A stretch of 37,047 nt of DNA from NCBI RefSeq assembly GCF_028435365.1, contig NZ_JAGTJJ010000088.1:1-37047 (forward strand). Reading direction: 5' to 3'. The stretch comes from Polyangium jinanense (lineage in GTDB: Bacteria > Myxococcota > Polyangia > Polyangiales > Polyangiaceae). The position numbers and the translations under genes are program-made. Below the pieces are notes generated by a model that was given only the letters and a program-made list of their open reading frames with translations, had not been told where the DNA came from and searched no databases. This document shows positions 1 to 7,722 of this stretch, in pieces (within the stretch, counting starts at the first letter, position 1; the number at the start of each line of letters is the position of its first letter).

Positions 1-118
1 ACCGCGCAGTTCTTCCAACCCGAGTCCAGGGCTTGCCCTGGTTCGGGTCGAGGGGCGAACAGCCCCCGCGGGGTCCGGGGCAGCGCCCCGGCGCGGCGTC
101 CCCAAGAAGAAACCAATG
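1..118 (-). repeat. gene-terminal four-hairpin repeat, copy 1 (subtype B, truncated by the window edge)
   Basis: Read on the minus strand, this follows the isoamylase stop by about 36 bases. It shows a hairpin CCGGGGC/GCCCCGG, a CCCC/GGGG stem, a hairpin CCAGGGC-AA-GCCCTGG, and then the start of a terminal palindrome (GAAGAACTGCGC) that runs off the window edge. It closely matches the copy at 34852-34988, including the flanking AAGAAG..CCAATG. Position and orientation suggest a 3'-end element, possibly a terminator; the function is inferred. Confidence 0.8.
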
Positions 119-153
119 GTCAGCGCAACGGCACCCGCGTCACCGCCCTCCCT

Positions 154-2610
154 TCATTTCGCCACGAGCACCAGCACGCTCCGGGCGCACATCCCGTATT
201 TCGTGGATTCGCCGCCTATGAGCGTTTCCGCGCCCGGGTTTGCGACCTGGTTATCGCCCTCGGCCCAGTTGCAGGTGTCCGTCACGCGGTGCCACGCCTT
301 CCCGTTGCCCGGCCACGGCAGCGTGAAGTCGACGCTGCCCGACCAGCCGTTGTAGGCGATGTAAATTGCGCTCGCCGGGTCGCCGAACTCGGTGCCGTCG
401 ATGCGCCACGCGAGGGCGTGGTTGCTCCCGCTGTTGAAGTAGGCGCTGTCGGGCACGGTCCCGTCCGACTTGAACCAGCGGAGCTGCTCCATGACGTTCC
501 CGTTGCCGTCCGTGCCGCTGTAGTATTGATCGGGGCGCAGCGCGGGGTGGGCCTTGCGGAATGCGATGAGACGCCGGGTGAACGTGCGGAGGTTTTCCTT
601 GTCCGTCGACGTCGTCCAGTCGATCCAGTTCTTGTCCGAGTCCAGGTTGTAGACATTGTTGTTGCAATACTGCGTGCGCAAGAGCTCGTCCCCGCCGGTG
701 AACATCGGCGTGCCGGCGCTCAGCATGAGGAACGCGAAACCGTTCCGGGCTGCCCTGCGCTGGTCCGCGGCGGCGCCGCCCTGGTCCCAGCTGTGGTTGT
801 CGTCCTCGCCCCCGTCCGAGGGCCCGTACGGCCAGGGTTGCGAATTGCTCTTTTGGTTGCACGCGTAAACATCTCGCAACGTGAAGCCGTCGTGGGCGAC
901 CATGAAGTTGATGGAGTTCCACGGCTTGCGCCCGTCGTCGCCGAAGAGATCCGACGAGCCGACGAAGCGGCTGGCGAGTTGGCCCGGGGTGACCGTCGCG
1001 ACGCCGAGCTGGTTCTGATCCTTGCGCAGCGTGTCGCGGAAAATGCCGTTCCATTCGGACCAACCCGAAGGATAGTTGCCGACCTGGTACGAATTGCCGC
1101 CGATGGCCCAGGGCTCGGCGATGAGGTCCACGCCGGCGCCGCCGCCCGCGGGGCGGGGCTCGAGATCCTTCCAGATGCGATTGAGCGCGGTGTTCGCGTC
1201 GAACTTGTCGTAGTTGAAGCAGCCGTGCTGGCAGGTATTGCCCAGGACCGAGGCGAGATCGAAGCGGAAGCCGTCGACGCCGAGGGTGTCCTTCCAGTGC
1301 GCGAGCGAATGGACGATGAGGTCCTGGGCGATCGGGTTGTATGTATTGAAATTGCCGCCGACCCCGGTGTTGTCCCAGCTGTGTTGCAGGTCCGCGCTCA
1401 GGCTGTAGTAGGTGGGATTGTCGAGGCCCCGGAAGGACATCACGTTGTAGGTGGTCTTGTCGTTCGCGCTCCAGGCGCCGCCTTCGCCGGTATGGTTGTA
1501 GACGACGTCGATGAAGACCTTGATGCCCTGGTCGTGGAACGCCTTCACCATCTCCTTGAACTCGCGCGTGGGGCCGCCGGCCGTCTGATCGGAGGCATAG
1601 CGGCGATCAGGCGCGAAGTAATTCAGCGTCATGTAGCCCCAGTAATTGTCCCCCGCGGTGCTGGTCGGGGCGACGTCGTTCGCGTCGTTGTCCGTCTCCT
1701 GCACGGGGAGGAATTCGACCGCCGTGACGCCGAGCTGCGCGAGGGCAGCCGCCTTCAGGCCCGCACCCTTGTACGTGCCGCGGTACGCGGCGGGAATGCT
1801 CGCGTCGCTCTTGGTCAAGCCGCGGACGTGGACCTCGTAAATGACGTCGTCCTTGAGGGACCGTGTGGGCTTCGCGCCATAGGAGGTCGCGTCCGGCGGC
1901 AAGACGATGCCCTTCGTGGCCTTCGTGCCGCTGTCGAGGTTGCGGTACGAGGCGCCTGAGGCGAATACGGTGCCGTCCGTGTTGCTCGGGTTGATCGGGT
2001 CGTGGCTGATCTCGAAGGCGTAGGGATCGAGGAGCAACTTGTTCGGATTGAAGCGATTGCCCTGCGCGTCCACGTCCGCGAGGAAACCGGAGCCCGAGCC
2101 CTTGGTCCAGCTGCTCGTGTACGGCCAGTTCGGCCCCCAGGCGCGATACCCGTAATAAACGGGGCCGGTGATGCCGTAGGTATTCTTGAGCGTGGAGACG
2201 GCGACGGTCTTCGACCAGACGTTCGTCGCGGCGTCCTTGGTGAGCACGTACTTGATCTTCTCCTGCGCGCCTTGCGACTGCGCGTAGAGGTAGACCTCGA
2301 TACGCGTGGCCCGAGAGGAGTAGACGCGGAAGGTGATGTTGCTCTGCGTCGCGTCGTAACGCGCGCCCAGCGTGAAGGTCACCGCAAGCTGGGAGGGCGC
2401 GGGGCCGTCGGGGAGCGCGAGGAGCGGCGCGTCTTCGTCAAGCGTGTCGTCGGGCGCGGTCTCCGTGAGCGCATCCTCCAGCGTATCCTCCGGCGCATCC
2501 AGCGCGGGGCCGCAGCCGGCGAGGAGTGTAATCAAGACCGAAGCAGCAAAGCGGCGCCCGAATACGTGGCGCCGCCCGCCCTGCGAAGTTTCGTCGTTTC
2601 CGGTGAGCAT
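154..2610 (-). CDS. iam: isoamylase (GH13 debranching enzyme), lipoprotein
   Basis: Predicted isoamylase (EC 3.2.1.68), which hydrolyses alpha-1,6 branches of glycogen or amylopectin. The 818 residues begin with a lipoprotein signal ending in LLAGC (Cys33). An acidic Asp/Glu/Thr-rich linker follows, then a CBM48-like N-domain (about 60-190) and the GH13 barrel. Region I is DVVYNHTGEGG. The nucleophile is Asp451 (GFRFDLA), the acid/base is Glu499 (IAEPWAIGG) and the stabiliser is Asp574 (AHDGFTL). The sequence follows the classic Pseudomonas isoamylase almost block by block (for example YYGYRAWGPNWPY, RFNPNKLLLDPYA, VTAVEFLPVQET), so it is a true isoamylase rather than cytoplasmic GlgX. The loop between Asp451 and Glu499 is about 12 residues shorter than in that enzyme. 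An AGAGG ribosome site precedes the ATG. The lipobox suggests cell-surface or periplasmic attachment, fitting a polymer-degrading predator (inference). Confidence 0.95.
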   Translation of the reverse strand: MLTGNDETSQGGRRHVFGRRFAASVLITLLAGCGPALDAPEDTLEDALTETAPDDTLDEDAPLLALPDGPAPSQLAVTFTLGARYDATQSNITFRVYSSRATRIEVYLYAQSQGAQEKIKYVLTKDAATNVWSKTVAVSTLKNTYGITGPVYYGYRAWGPNWPYTSSWTKGSGSGFLADVDAQGNRFNPNKLLLDPYAFEISHDPINPSNTDGTVFASGASYRNLDSGTKATKGIVLPPDATSYGAKPTRSLKDDVIYEVHVRGLTKSDASIPAAYRGTYKGAGLKAAALAQLGVTAVEFLPVQETDNDANDVAPTSTAGDNYWGYMTLNYFAPDRRYASDQTAGGPTREFKEMVKAFHDQGIKVFIDVVYNHTGEGGAWSANDKTTYNVMSFRGLDNPTYYSLSADLQHSWDNTGVGGNFNTYNPIAQDLIVHSLAHWKDTLGVDGFRFDLASVLGNTCQHGCFNYDKFDANTALNRIWKDLEPRPAGGGAGVDLIAEPWAIGGNSYQVGNYPSGWSEWNGIFRDTLRKDQNQLGVATVTPGQLASRFVGSSDLFGDDGRKPWNSINFMVAHDGFTLRDVYACNQKSNSQPWPYGPSDGGEDDNHSWDQGGAAADQRRAARNGFAFLMLSAGTPMFTGGDELLRTQYCNNNVYNLDSDKNWIDWTTSTDKENLRTFTRRLIAFRKAHPALRPDQYYSGTDGNGNVMEQLRWFKSDGTVPDSAYFNSGSNHALAWRIDGTEFGDPASAIYIAYNGWSGSVDFTLPWPGNGKAWHRVTDTCNWAEGDNQVANPGAETLIGGESTKYGMCARSVLVLVAK

Positions 2611-2768
2611 GGATAGGACCTCTTTCGCGCGGCCCGAGAAGGGGCCCGCACCGCCAGAGGTCCCGGCGTAAAGTCGCTCCCCGCACGAGTCAAGAAACCT
2701 TGGATGCGACCCTTGGACGTTTTTTTATGATGATATGGCTAAAATCTCCCATGACGGTCGAAGGGGGA

Positions 2769-2787
2769 GCCGGCCCCCGGAGCCGGC
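2769..2787 (-). terminator. GCCGGC hairpin downstream of the FHA regulator
   Basis: Six-base arms GCCGGC/GCCGGC with a 7-base loop, about 105 bases after the regulator's stop. No T-tract is seen. It is only a weak candidate for a transcription end. The rest of 2611-2892 is leader DNA for the isoamylase, with no gene visible. Confidence 0.25.
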
Positions 2788-2892
2788 GCGCGTTTCCCCC
2801 TCGGCGTCCGCCTCCGCTCCGCTCCGATGGATGTAGCGTCCACCCTGCGATGAACGACCACACTCTCGTCTCGGAGTGTTTCCGGATGCGAT

Positions 2893-4368
2893 TCAGGGAT
2901 GCGGCTTCGAGGGCGCGTCGCGCTCGCCCGGAGCCGCGTCGCGTCTGCGGATTCCCAAAGCCTTCAGCTTGTGGACCAAGGTTCGGAGCGGCATGCGCAA
3001 CCTGCGCGCGGCCTCCGTTTGATTGCCGCCCGCTTGCCGGAGCGCCTCCTGGATCAGCTCGCTCTCGTAGCGCTGCACGCGCTCGCGCAGGTCCGCCTGA
3101 TCGTCGAGGGGAGCGGCGGCGCGGCGCGCAGGGCTCGGGGAGGCAGGCCGAGCGCCGTCACGTACGCGCTCCGGCAGGTCGCCCAGGGTGATCGTATTGC
3201 CCTCGGCGACGATCACCGCGCGCTCGATCGCATTGCGGAGCTCGCGAACGTTGCCCGGGAACGAATAACGATGCAGCGCCGAGAGCACCGCGGGGTCGAT
3301 GCCCCGGATCTCCCTCTCGTGCTCCCGCGCAGCCTGCCTCGTGAAACGCAGCGCGAGCGGCTCGATCTCCTCGGGGCGCTCGCGCAGCGGTGGCAGGGTC
3401 AAGACCATGGTGTTGAGGCGGTAGAGCAGATCGAGGCGGAACGTCCCCTCGTCGCACATGACCTCGAGATCGCGGTGGGTCGCGGCAATGAGGCGAATGT
3501 CGACCGTCGTCTCCCTGCTCGAGCCGACCCGGGTCACGCGCTTGGTCTCGAGGACACGCAGGAGCGCGGCCTGCGCCGAGGCGGGTAGCTCCCCGAGCTC
3601 GTCGAGAAAAACCGTGCCGCCGTGCGCTGCCTCGAATACGCCTTTCTGCTGCTGCACCGCGCCCGTGAATGAACCCCGCTCGTGCCCGAAGAGGGTGCTC
3701 TCGACGAGCTCGCGCGGCAGGGCGCCGCAATTGACGGAGACCATCGGCCCCGAGCGTCGATCGCTGCGGTCGTGGAGGGCGCGGGCGAGGATCTCCTTGC
3801 CGGTGCCGGTCTCACCCCGCAGCAAAACCGAAATCGAAGAGCGCCGCAGCTTGTCGATGGCTTCGAAGAGGCGGCGCATCGCGGGGCTCGCGATGATGGG
3901 CCCGTCGTCCTCCCCACCGTCTGCGGCGCGCGAATGCGGCGAGGCTCGACCTCTCTCGCGGCGCGCGACGGCATCGTCGGGCGCGAGCGCGTACACGGAG
4001 ACCACGACACGACCGAGGAGCAGCTGATCGCCGGGGCCGACCTCGCCGCGCGTGACGCACTCGCCCCGGATGCGAACCCCATTCGTCGAATCCAGGTCCT
4101 CGACGCGCACGACACCACCCTGCAGCGTCAAACGCGCGTGTCGTCGTGACAGGCTCGCGTCCGGGATCCGGACATGCGACGGCTCGAGGCGCCCGACGAT
4201 AATGGGGCGCCCGGGGCTCAACGGGACGAATTGCGTTCGCCCGTCGTGATGGACGACCAGCGCGACACCGGCTCCCTTTCGATCCACCTGCTCCACGGCC
4301 TCGACGGCGCCTTCGGGTAGGCGCACGGTGATGGCGGCGGCGACCGGATCGATGCTCGGGATATTCAT
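2893..4368 (-). CDS. FHA-domain sigma54-dependent transcriptional activator (enhancer-binding protein)
   Basis: A 491-residue activator of sigma54 RNA polymerase. An N-terminal FHA domain (about 45-128) has the GRP..VGR, SRRH and STNG signature residues for binding phosphothreonine. The AAA+ domain (about 150-385) has Walker A GETGTGKE (185-192), loop 1 GSFTGA (232-237, Ser in place of the usual Ala) and Walker B FLDE (254-257). A Fis-type helix-turn-helix lies at about 448-472 (GGNQTEAARRLRM). FHA-type activators are expanded in myxobacteria and are typically coupled to Ser/Thr kinases; the kinase at 7723-9918 is a nearby but unproven partner. I chose the ATG at 4368 because GAGGAG lies just before it and the FHA domain starts soon after. 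An in-frame ATG at 4521 would add 51 low-complexity residues with no ribosome site. Confidence 0.92.
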   Translation of the reverse strand: MNIPSIDPVAAAITVRLPEGAVEAVEQVDRKGAGVALVVHHDGRTQFVPLSPGRPIIVGRLEPSHVRIPDASLSRRHARLTLQGGVVRVEDLDSTNGVRIRGECVTRGEVGPGDQLLLGRVVVSVYALAPDDAVARRERGRASPHSRAADGGEDDGPIIASPAMRRLFEAIDKLRRSSISVLLRGETGTGKEILARALHDRSDRRSGPMVSVNCGALPRELVESTLFGHERGSFTGAVQQQKGVFEAAHGGTVFLDELGELPASAQAALLRVLETKRVTRVGSSRETTVDIRLIAATHRDLEVMCDEGTFRLDLLYRLNTMVLTLPPLRERPEEIEPLALRFTRQAAREHEREIRGIDPAVLSALHRYSFPGNVRELRNAIERAVIVAEGNTITLGDLPERVRDGARPASPSPARRAAAPLDDQADLRERVQRYESELIQEALRQAGGNQTEAARRLRMPLRTLVHKLKALGIRRRDAAPGERDAPSKPHP

Positions 4369-4605
4369 GGCTCCTCGGGACGAGCGAGACGCCCCGGGGA
4401 CCGGGCGGTCATCCAGAGCATTGCGTGTCGCCATATCACCGGCGGCATCCGGCGCAAGGAAAACCAGCTCGCCCGCGGCCCTCGGTCGTGGCGTGCCGTA
4501 CGGCGCGCCCACGGTGCCCATGGTTTCGTTTTATTCGAGGATTGCCCGCGGAGGTCGAGATGCGGGAGGGGGAAACGCAGCCGGTCGAGGACGACGAGGG
4601 CAGCA

Positions 4606-4625
4606 GGGGGCCCGACGGGGCCCCC
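4606..4625 (-). terminator. strong GC hairpin after the M4 protease gene
   Basis: A perfect 8-base stem (GGGGGCCC/GGGCCCCC) with a 4-base loop starts 15 bases past the protease stop. There is no T-run, as is common in very GC-rich genomes. It is a likely transcript end or 3'-protecting hairpin. Confidence 0.5.
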
Positions 4626-4639
4626 GCCATTTGGAGGGT

Positions 4640-7102
4640 TCAGGGCACGTTCGCGGCGCCGGGCGTCACGGTGGAGGTGGCGGCCCAGTCGGCGGCGGCG
4701 TCATCGGTGTCCGCGCCGCTCGGGATGCGGCAAAGCGAGCGCTCGGTCCGGCCGCTGTCCGCGGTGGTGAAGGGGTTGCCCTCGACGAGACTCACCTGGC
4801 CGACATTCGGGATATTCGCGGCCGTGATCCGGCCCTCGTACGAGAGCGCGTCGAGCATGGCGCCGTCCTTGATGAGCGCCACGCCGTCCGGCCCACCGTT
4901 CTGGATCTGGTTTTCGGAGCCCTGGAAGTTGATCTTCAGCGCGCCCTCCGGGACCAAAACCGATGGGCTACCCACCACCAGGAATTGCCCCGCCCCGAGC
5001 GTTCCGGCCTGGCCGAGGTCGACGGTCGCGTAGACCTCACCGTATTGCCCTTCCACGAAGACCAGCGAATGGCCAGCGAGGTTCACGGGCGACGCGCTAC
5101 CATTCCAGATCTCCACGAACTCCGCCTGGTCCGCCCCCGCGTTGTCGTAATCGATCTCGTTGATGACGAGGGCGGCGCCGTCGCCGTACGTGCCGGTCAA
5201 CGTCACGCCCGAGTAAGCGCTGAAGCCGCGGACCATCACCCAGTACGTGCCGGGCTTGATGTCGGTGATGGTGCAAGTCTCGTTGCTATCCCCGCCGAAC
5301 GGCCGGCACTCCCACTTCGAGCCCCGCGGCGGCTCGCCGAAGAGAACGTAAAGGTCGGCGTCGCCTTCTCCGCCCTCGATGGTGAACGTGAGGCTCGTCG
5401 CCCCCTCGGGCACCTCCAGCGTGAAATACTGCTTGCCGTTCGGGTCGCCGCTGAGGTTCGCGACGGGCACCCCATTCTCGAGCGCAGTTGCATTCGGTAG
5501 CGGTATCGGGACGCCCACGCCCACGGCCTCCCAGGCGTTCGAGACCGATTCGAGCTCCGCGTCCGGGAGCCCGAGGATCCGCGCCGCCTGCTCCGTCGCA
5601 GCCTTGGCCTGGTCGAACGTGGTGGTCGACGTCATGATCGCCATGTTGGCCAGGTAGAAGACGCGCGCCGCCTTCTCGACGCCGATGCCCCGCACCTCGA
5701 CCGAGGTCTTGCCTCGCGGATGCGTGCCGCCCTGGGCGAGGAGATAAAAGGCGAGGTTCGCGATGCCCGAGCTGAAATGGACGTCGATGCCATCCTCGTA
5801 ATCCGGGAAGTAATCGAGCGATATCCCGTCGAGCGCCGGATCGGCCAAGTAACGGAGCGCATCGCCCTCGGTCGCGGGCGTCCACACGTCCTCGCCAATC
5901 TTCCAGGTATTCTCATCGGCGACGCGGCCCGCCCGGAACCACTCGCACACGCTCCCGAAGATGTCGCTCATGGCCTCGTTCAGCCCCCCCGACTCGCCGA
6001 CGTATTCCAGGTTCGACGTGCTCTGGGTGACGGCGTGGGTGAGCTCGTGGGCGGTGATGTCCATCGATTCGGCGAGGTTCGAGGCCGTCACGCCGTCGCC
6101 GTCGCCGTACACCATCTGGGTGCCGGTCCAGAAGGCGTTGACGAAGTTTTCGCCGAAGTGGACGGAGCTCACCAGCGTGGCCCCCAAGCCGTCCAGGGAG
6201 TCGCGGCCGAAGAGGGTCGCATAACAATCGTACGTGACGCCGATGTGCTCGTAGTTGGTATTGACGGTGCTATCCTCGACCGGTTCTTCCCCCTCGCTGC
6301 GAGCGAGCGCTCCGGGCAGCTCCATGCCGTGCGCGAGATCGTGGATCTCCCGGTTCTTCGCCGAGTGGATATGCGGGATGCGGCGGACCACCTTGCCGCT
6401 CTCGGCGTCCACGAGCACAGTGTCGCGAATGGGCGTGCCGTCTGCGCGCATACCCGTCACCTCGACCTGATAGACCAGCGAGAGGGCTTCGGGCGTCCGC
6501 ACATAAGCAAGCTTCGCCTCGCCGGCGGCCAAGGCCTCGGGGAGCGACGGTACGGCGCCGTTGGCCACGGAGATCGCCGTGCTCGCGTCGATCCGCGGCT
6601 CGCGCGGCGCCGGCAGGTCGTCGCGGGCCTGGCCGTTGGCCGACGTGAGAATGCCCTTTTTCACGTGGACGACCAGCTCGCCACCGATGACGGGCAGGCC
6701 ATGCTTCATCTGCTGGAAACGCAGATGCTGGTTGCCGAACGAATCGTGGTGGACCGTCTTCTGGACGAGATCCGCGGAGTTTGCGCGGAACGCAGGGGCC
6801 ATGACAGCGAGGGCCGAGCGCACGTCGATTTTTCCGTCGTCCTCCCGGACCTCGGCAGCCCCGAGGTTGCCCTGGAGAGACGTCGGCACGCCGGCTTTGT
6901 CCACGTCGACGACGCGGACCGAGGGGAGCGCGTCGAGGTGCTTCTGGATATCGAGACCGGATCGCCCGACGAGACCGGATTGCCCGTCGAGACCGGATTG
7001 CCCTTCGAGCTCCGCGCCCGTGTCCCCCGGGCCCTGGCATGCAGCTGCGAGAACCGTGGCAGAAGCAAAACCAAGTACACCCACAATCCCAATCTTCTTC
7101 AT
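4640..7102 (-). CDS. thermolysin-like (M4) metalloprotease with PPC and lamin-tail domains, secreted
   Basis: An 820-residue zinc endopeptidase precursor. The signal peptide ends in LAAAC (Cys22, possible lipoprotein). Next come three copies of a (G)xSGL hexapeptide, an FTP/PepSY propeptide (about 60-230) and the M4 catalytic domain. The zinc ligands are His352 and His356 in HELTH with catalytic Glu353, and Glu376 in GGLNEAMSD. The proton-donor histidine is His442 in DVHFSSG. The spacings (20 and 90 residues) match thermolysin. A PPC domain (about 545-650) and a lamin-tail domain (about 660-815) follow and probably aid surface or substrate binding. AGGA precedes the ATG. The autoinhibitory propeptide implies activation after export. 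It is probably a predation or nutrient protease (inference). It is divergently arranged with the kinase-peroxidase gene. Confidence 0.95.
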   Translation of the reverse strand: MKKIGIVGVLGFASATVLAAACQGPGDTGAELEGQSGLDGQSGLVGRSGLDIQKHLDALPSVRVVDVDKAGVPTSLQGNLGAAEVREDDGKIDVRSALAVMAPAFRANSADLVQKTVHHDSFGNQHLRFQQMKHGLPVIGGELVVHVKKGILTSANGQARDDLPAPREPRIDASTAISVANGAVPSLPEALAAGEAKLAYVRTPEALSLVYQVEVTGMRADGTPIRDTVLVDAESGKVVRRIPHIHSAKNREIHDLAHGMELPGALARSEGEEPVEDSTVNTNYEHIGVTYDCYATLFGRDSLDGLGATLVSSVHFGENFVNAFWTGTQMVYGDGDGVTASNLAESMDITAHELTHAVTQSTSNLEYVGESGGLNEAMSDIFGSVCEWFRAGRVADENTWKIGEDVWTPATEGDALRYLADPALDGISLDYFPDYEDGIDVHFSSGIANLAFYLLAQGGTHPRGKTSVEVRGIGVEKAARVFYLANMAIMTSTTTFDQAKAATEQAARILGLPDAELESVSNAWEAVGVGVPIPLPNATALENGVPVANLSGDPNGKQYFTLEVPEGATSLTFTIEGGEGDADLYVLFGEPPRGSKWECRPFGGDSNETCTITDIKPGTYWVMVRGFSAYSGVTLTGTYGDGAALVINEIDYDNAGADQAEFVEIWNGSASPVNLAGHSLVFVEGQYGEVYATVDLGQAGTLGAGQFLVVGSPSVLVPEGALKINFQGSENQIQNGGPDGVALIKDGAMLDALSYEGRITAANIPNVGQVSLVEGNPFTTADSGRTERSLCRIPSGADTDDAAADWAATSTVTPGAANVP
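6952..7005. repeat. three in-frame 18-base tandem repeats
   Basis: Units at 6952-6969, 6970-6987 and 6988-7005 share CGAGACCGGAT(C/T)GCCC. They encode the SGL hexapeptide repeats just after the protease signal peptide. As 18 bases is a multiple of three, copy-number change would keep the frame. Confidence 0.9.
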
Positions 7103-7148
7103 CTGGAGTTCCTAGGATACAACGCTGCTCTTCGCCGCGCGCTCCGGT

Positions 7149-7165
7149 GATCCGACCGTCGGATC
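7149..7165. promoter_or_regulatory. palindrome upstream of the M4 protease (candidate operator)
   Basis: Perfect 8-base arms GATCCGAC/GTCGGATC around a single centre base, about 47 bases upstream of the protease ATG. The position fits a repressor or activator site; no binding protein is identified. Confidence 0.4.
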
Positions 7166-7360
7166 CACGTTCGCTCTGCGGCGTGGCGTCGGACTGAGCA
7201 TTGAGCAGGGGTCGTGCCAGCGGCGGGGATACGGTCTGGCAGGGCGAACGAAAGGTCCTCCAGGGCGCGCCTTTTTATCCGCGCGGGGGCTTTTTCGCGG
7301 GAGCACCGGCTTCGTCGTCCCCTACCCCGGCGCATGAGCATCGGCAGCAATGCCATGGGG

Positions 7361-7415
7361 GTTCGAGCAACCCGTTGCTCGAACAGGGCTCCCATCCGAG
7401 CAACGGGTTGCTCGG
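7361..7415. promoter_or_regulatory. twin palindromes with the same core (candidate paired operators)
   Basis: The first (7361-7384) has 11-base arms GTTCGAGCAAC/GTTGCTCGAAC around CC. The second (7396-7415) has 9-base arms CCGAGCAAC/GTTGCTCGG around GG. They share the core CGAGCAAC..GTTGCTCG and their centres are 33 bases apart, close to three helical turns. This fits a dimeric regulator binding twice on one DNA face; a dispersed repeat is the alternative. Confidence 0.5.
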
Positions 7416-7722
7416 GTGACCATGGACCTATCGTGTGGGGGCCGTGATGTGCGAAAGACGGGTATCTGGAGGAAGATTGAGACGCACCATTGGCTGGGCT
7501 ACATCCATCGTCGGGCGACGAGCTTGCCCGGCAGGGTGCGCCCCCGAGCCATGACGTCCTCGGCGCGAAGCGAGCGAACTCGACGAAGGACCGAGCGTGC
7601 GACGAAGCGCCCGTCGCGGCGCCTTGCCGGTCACAGGCGCCCCACCCAGGTTTGGGGGAGGCCGTGCTATACCCACCCCAGCCGGGGCGCCTCGTTCGCG
7701 TCGTCCGACGGACCCAAAGATC

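Larger units (their letters stand above)
7103..7722. other. divergent control region between M4 protease and kinase-peroxidase genes
   Basis: 620 bases with no convincing gene. It holds a 17-base palindrome near the protease start (7149-7165), two matched palindromes (7361-7384, 7396-7415), and a TATACC -10-like sequence about 50 bases upstream of the kinase ATG with no good -35 element. The many short reading frames here are low-complexity and look spurious. Confidence 0.7.

Noticed and set aside
289..1959. 556-codon plus-strand open frame opposite the isoamylase
   Set aside because: It is antisense to a strongly conserved GH13 enzyme and is Val/Arg/Glu-rich without family signatures.
5720..7150. 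476-codon plus-strand open frame opposite the M4 protease
   Set aside because: It mirrors a protease with all catalytic residues identified; there is no ribosome site or domain.
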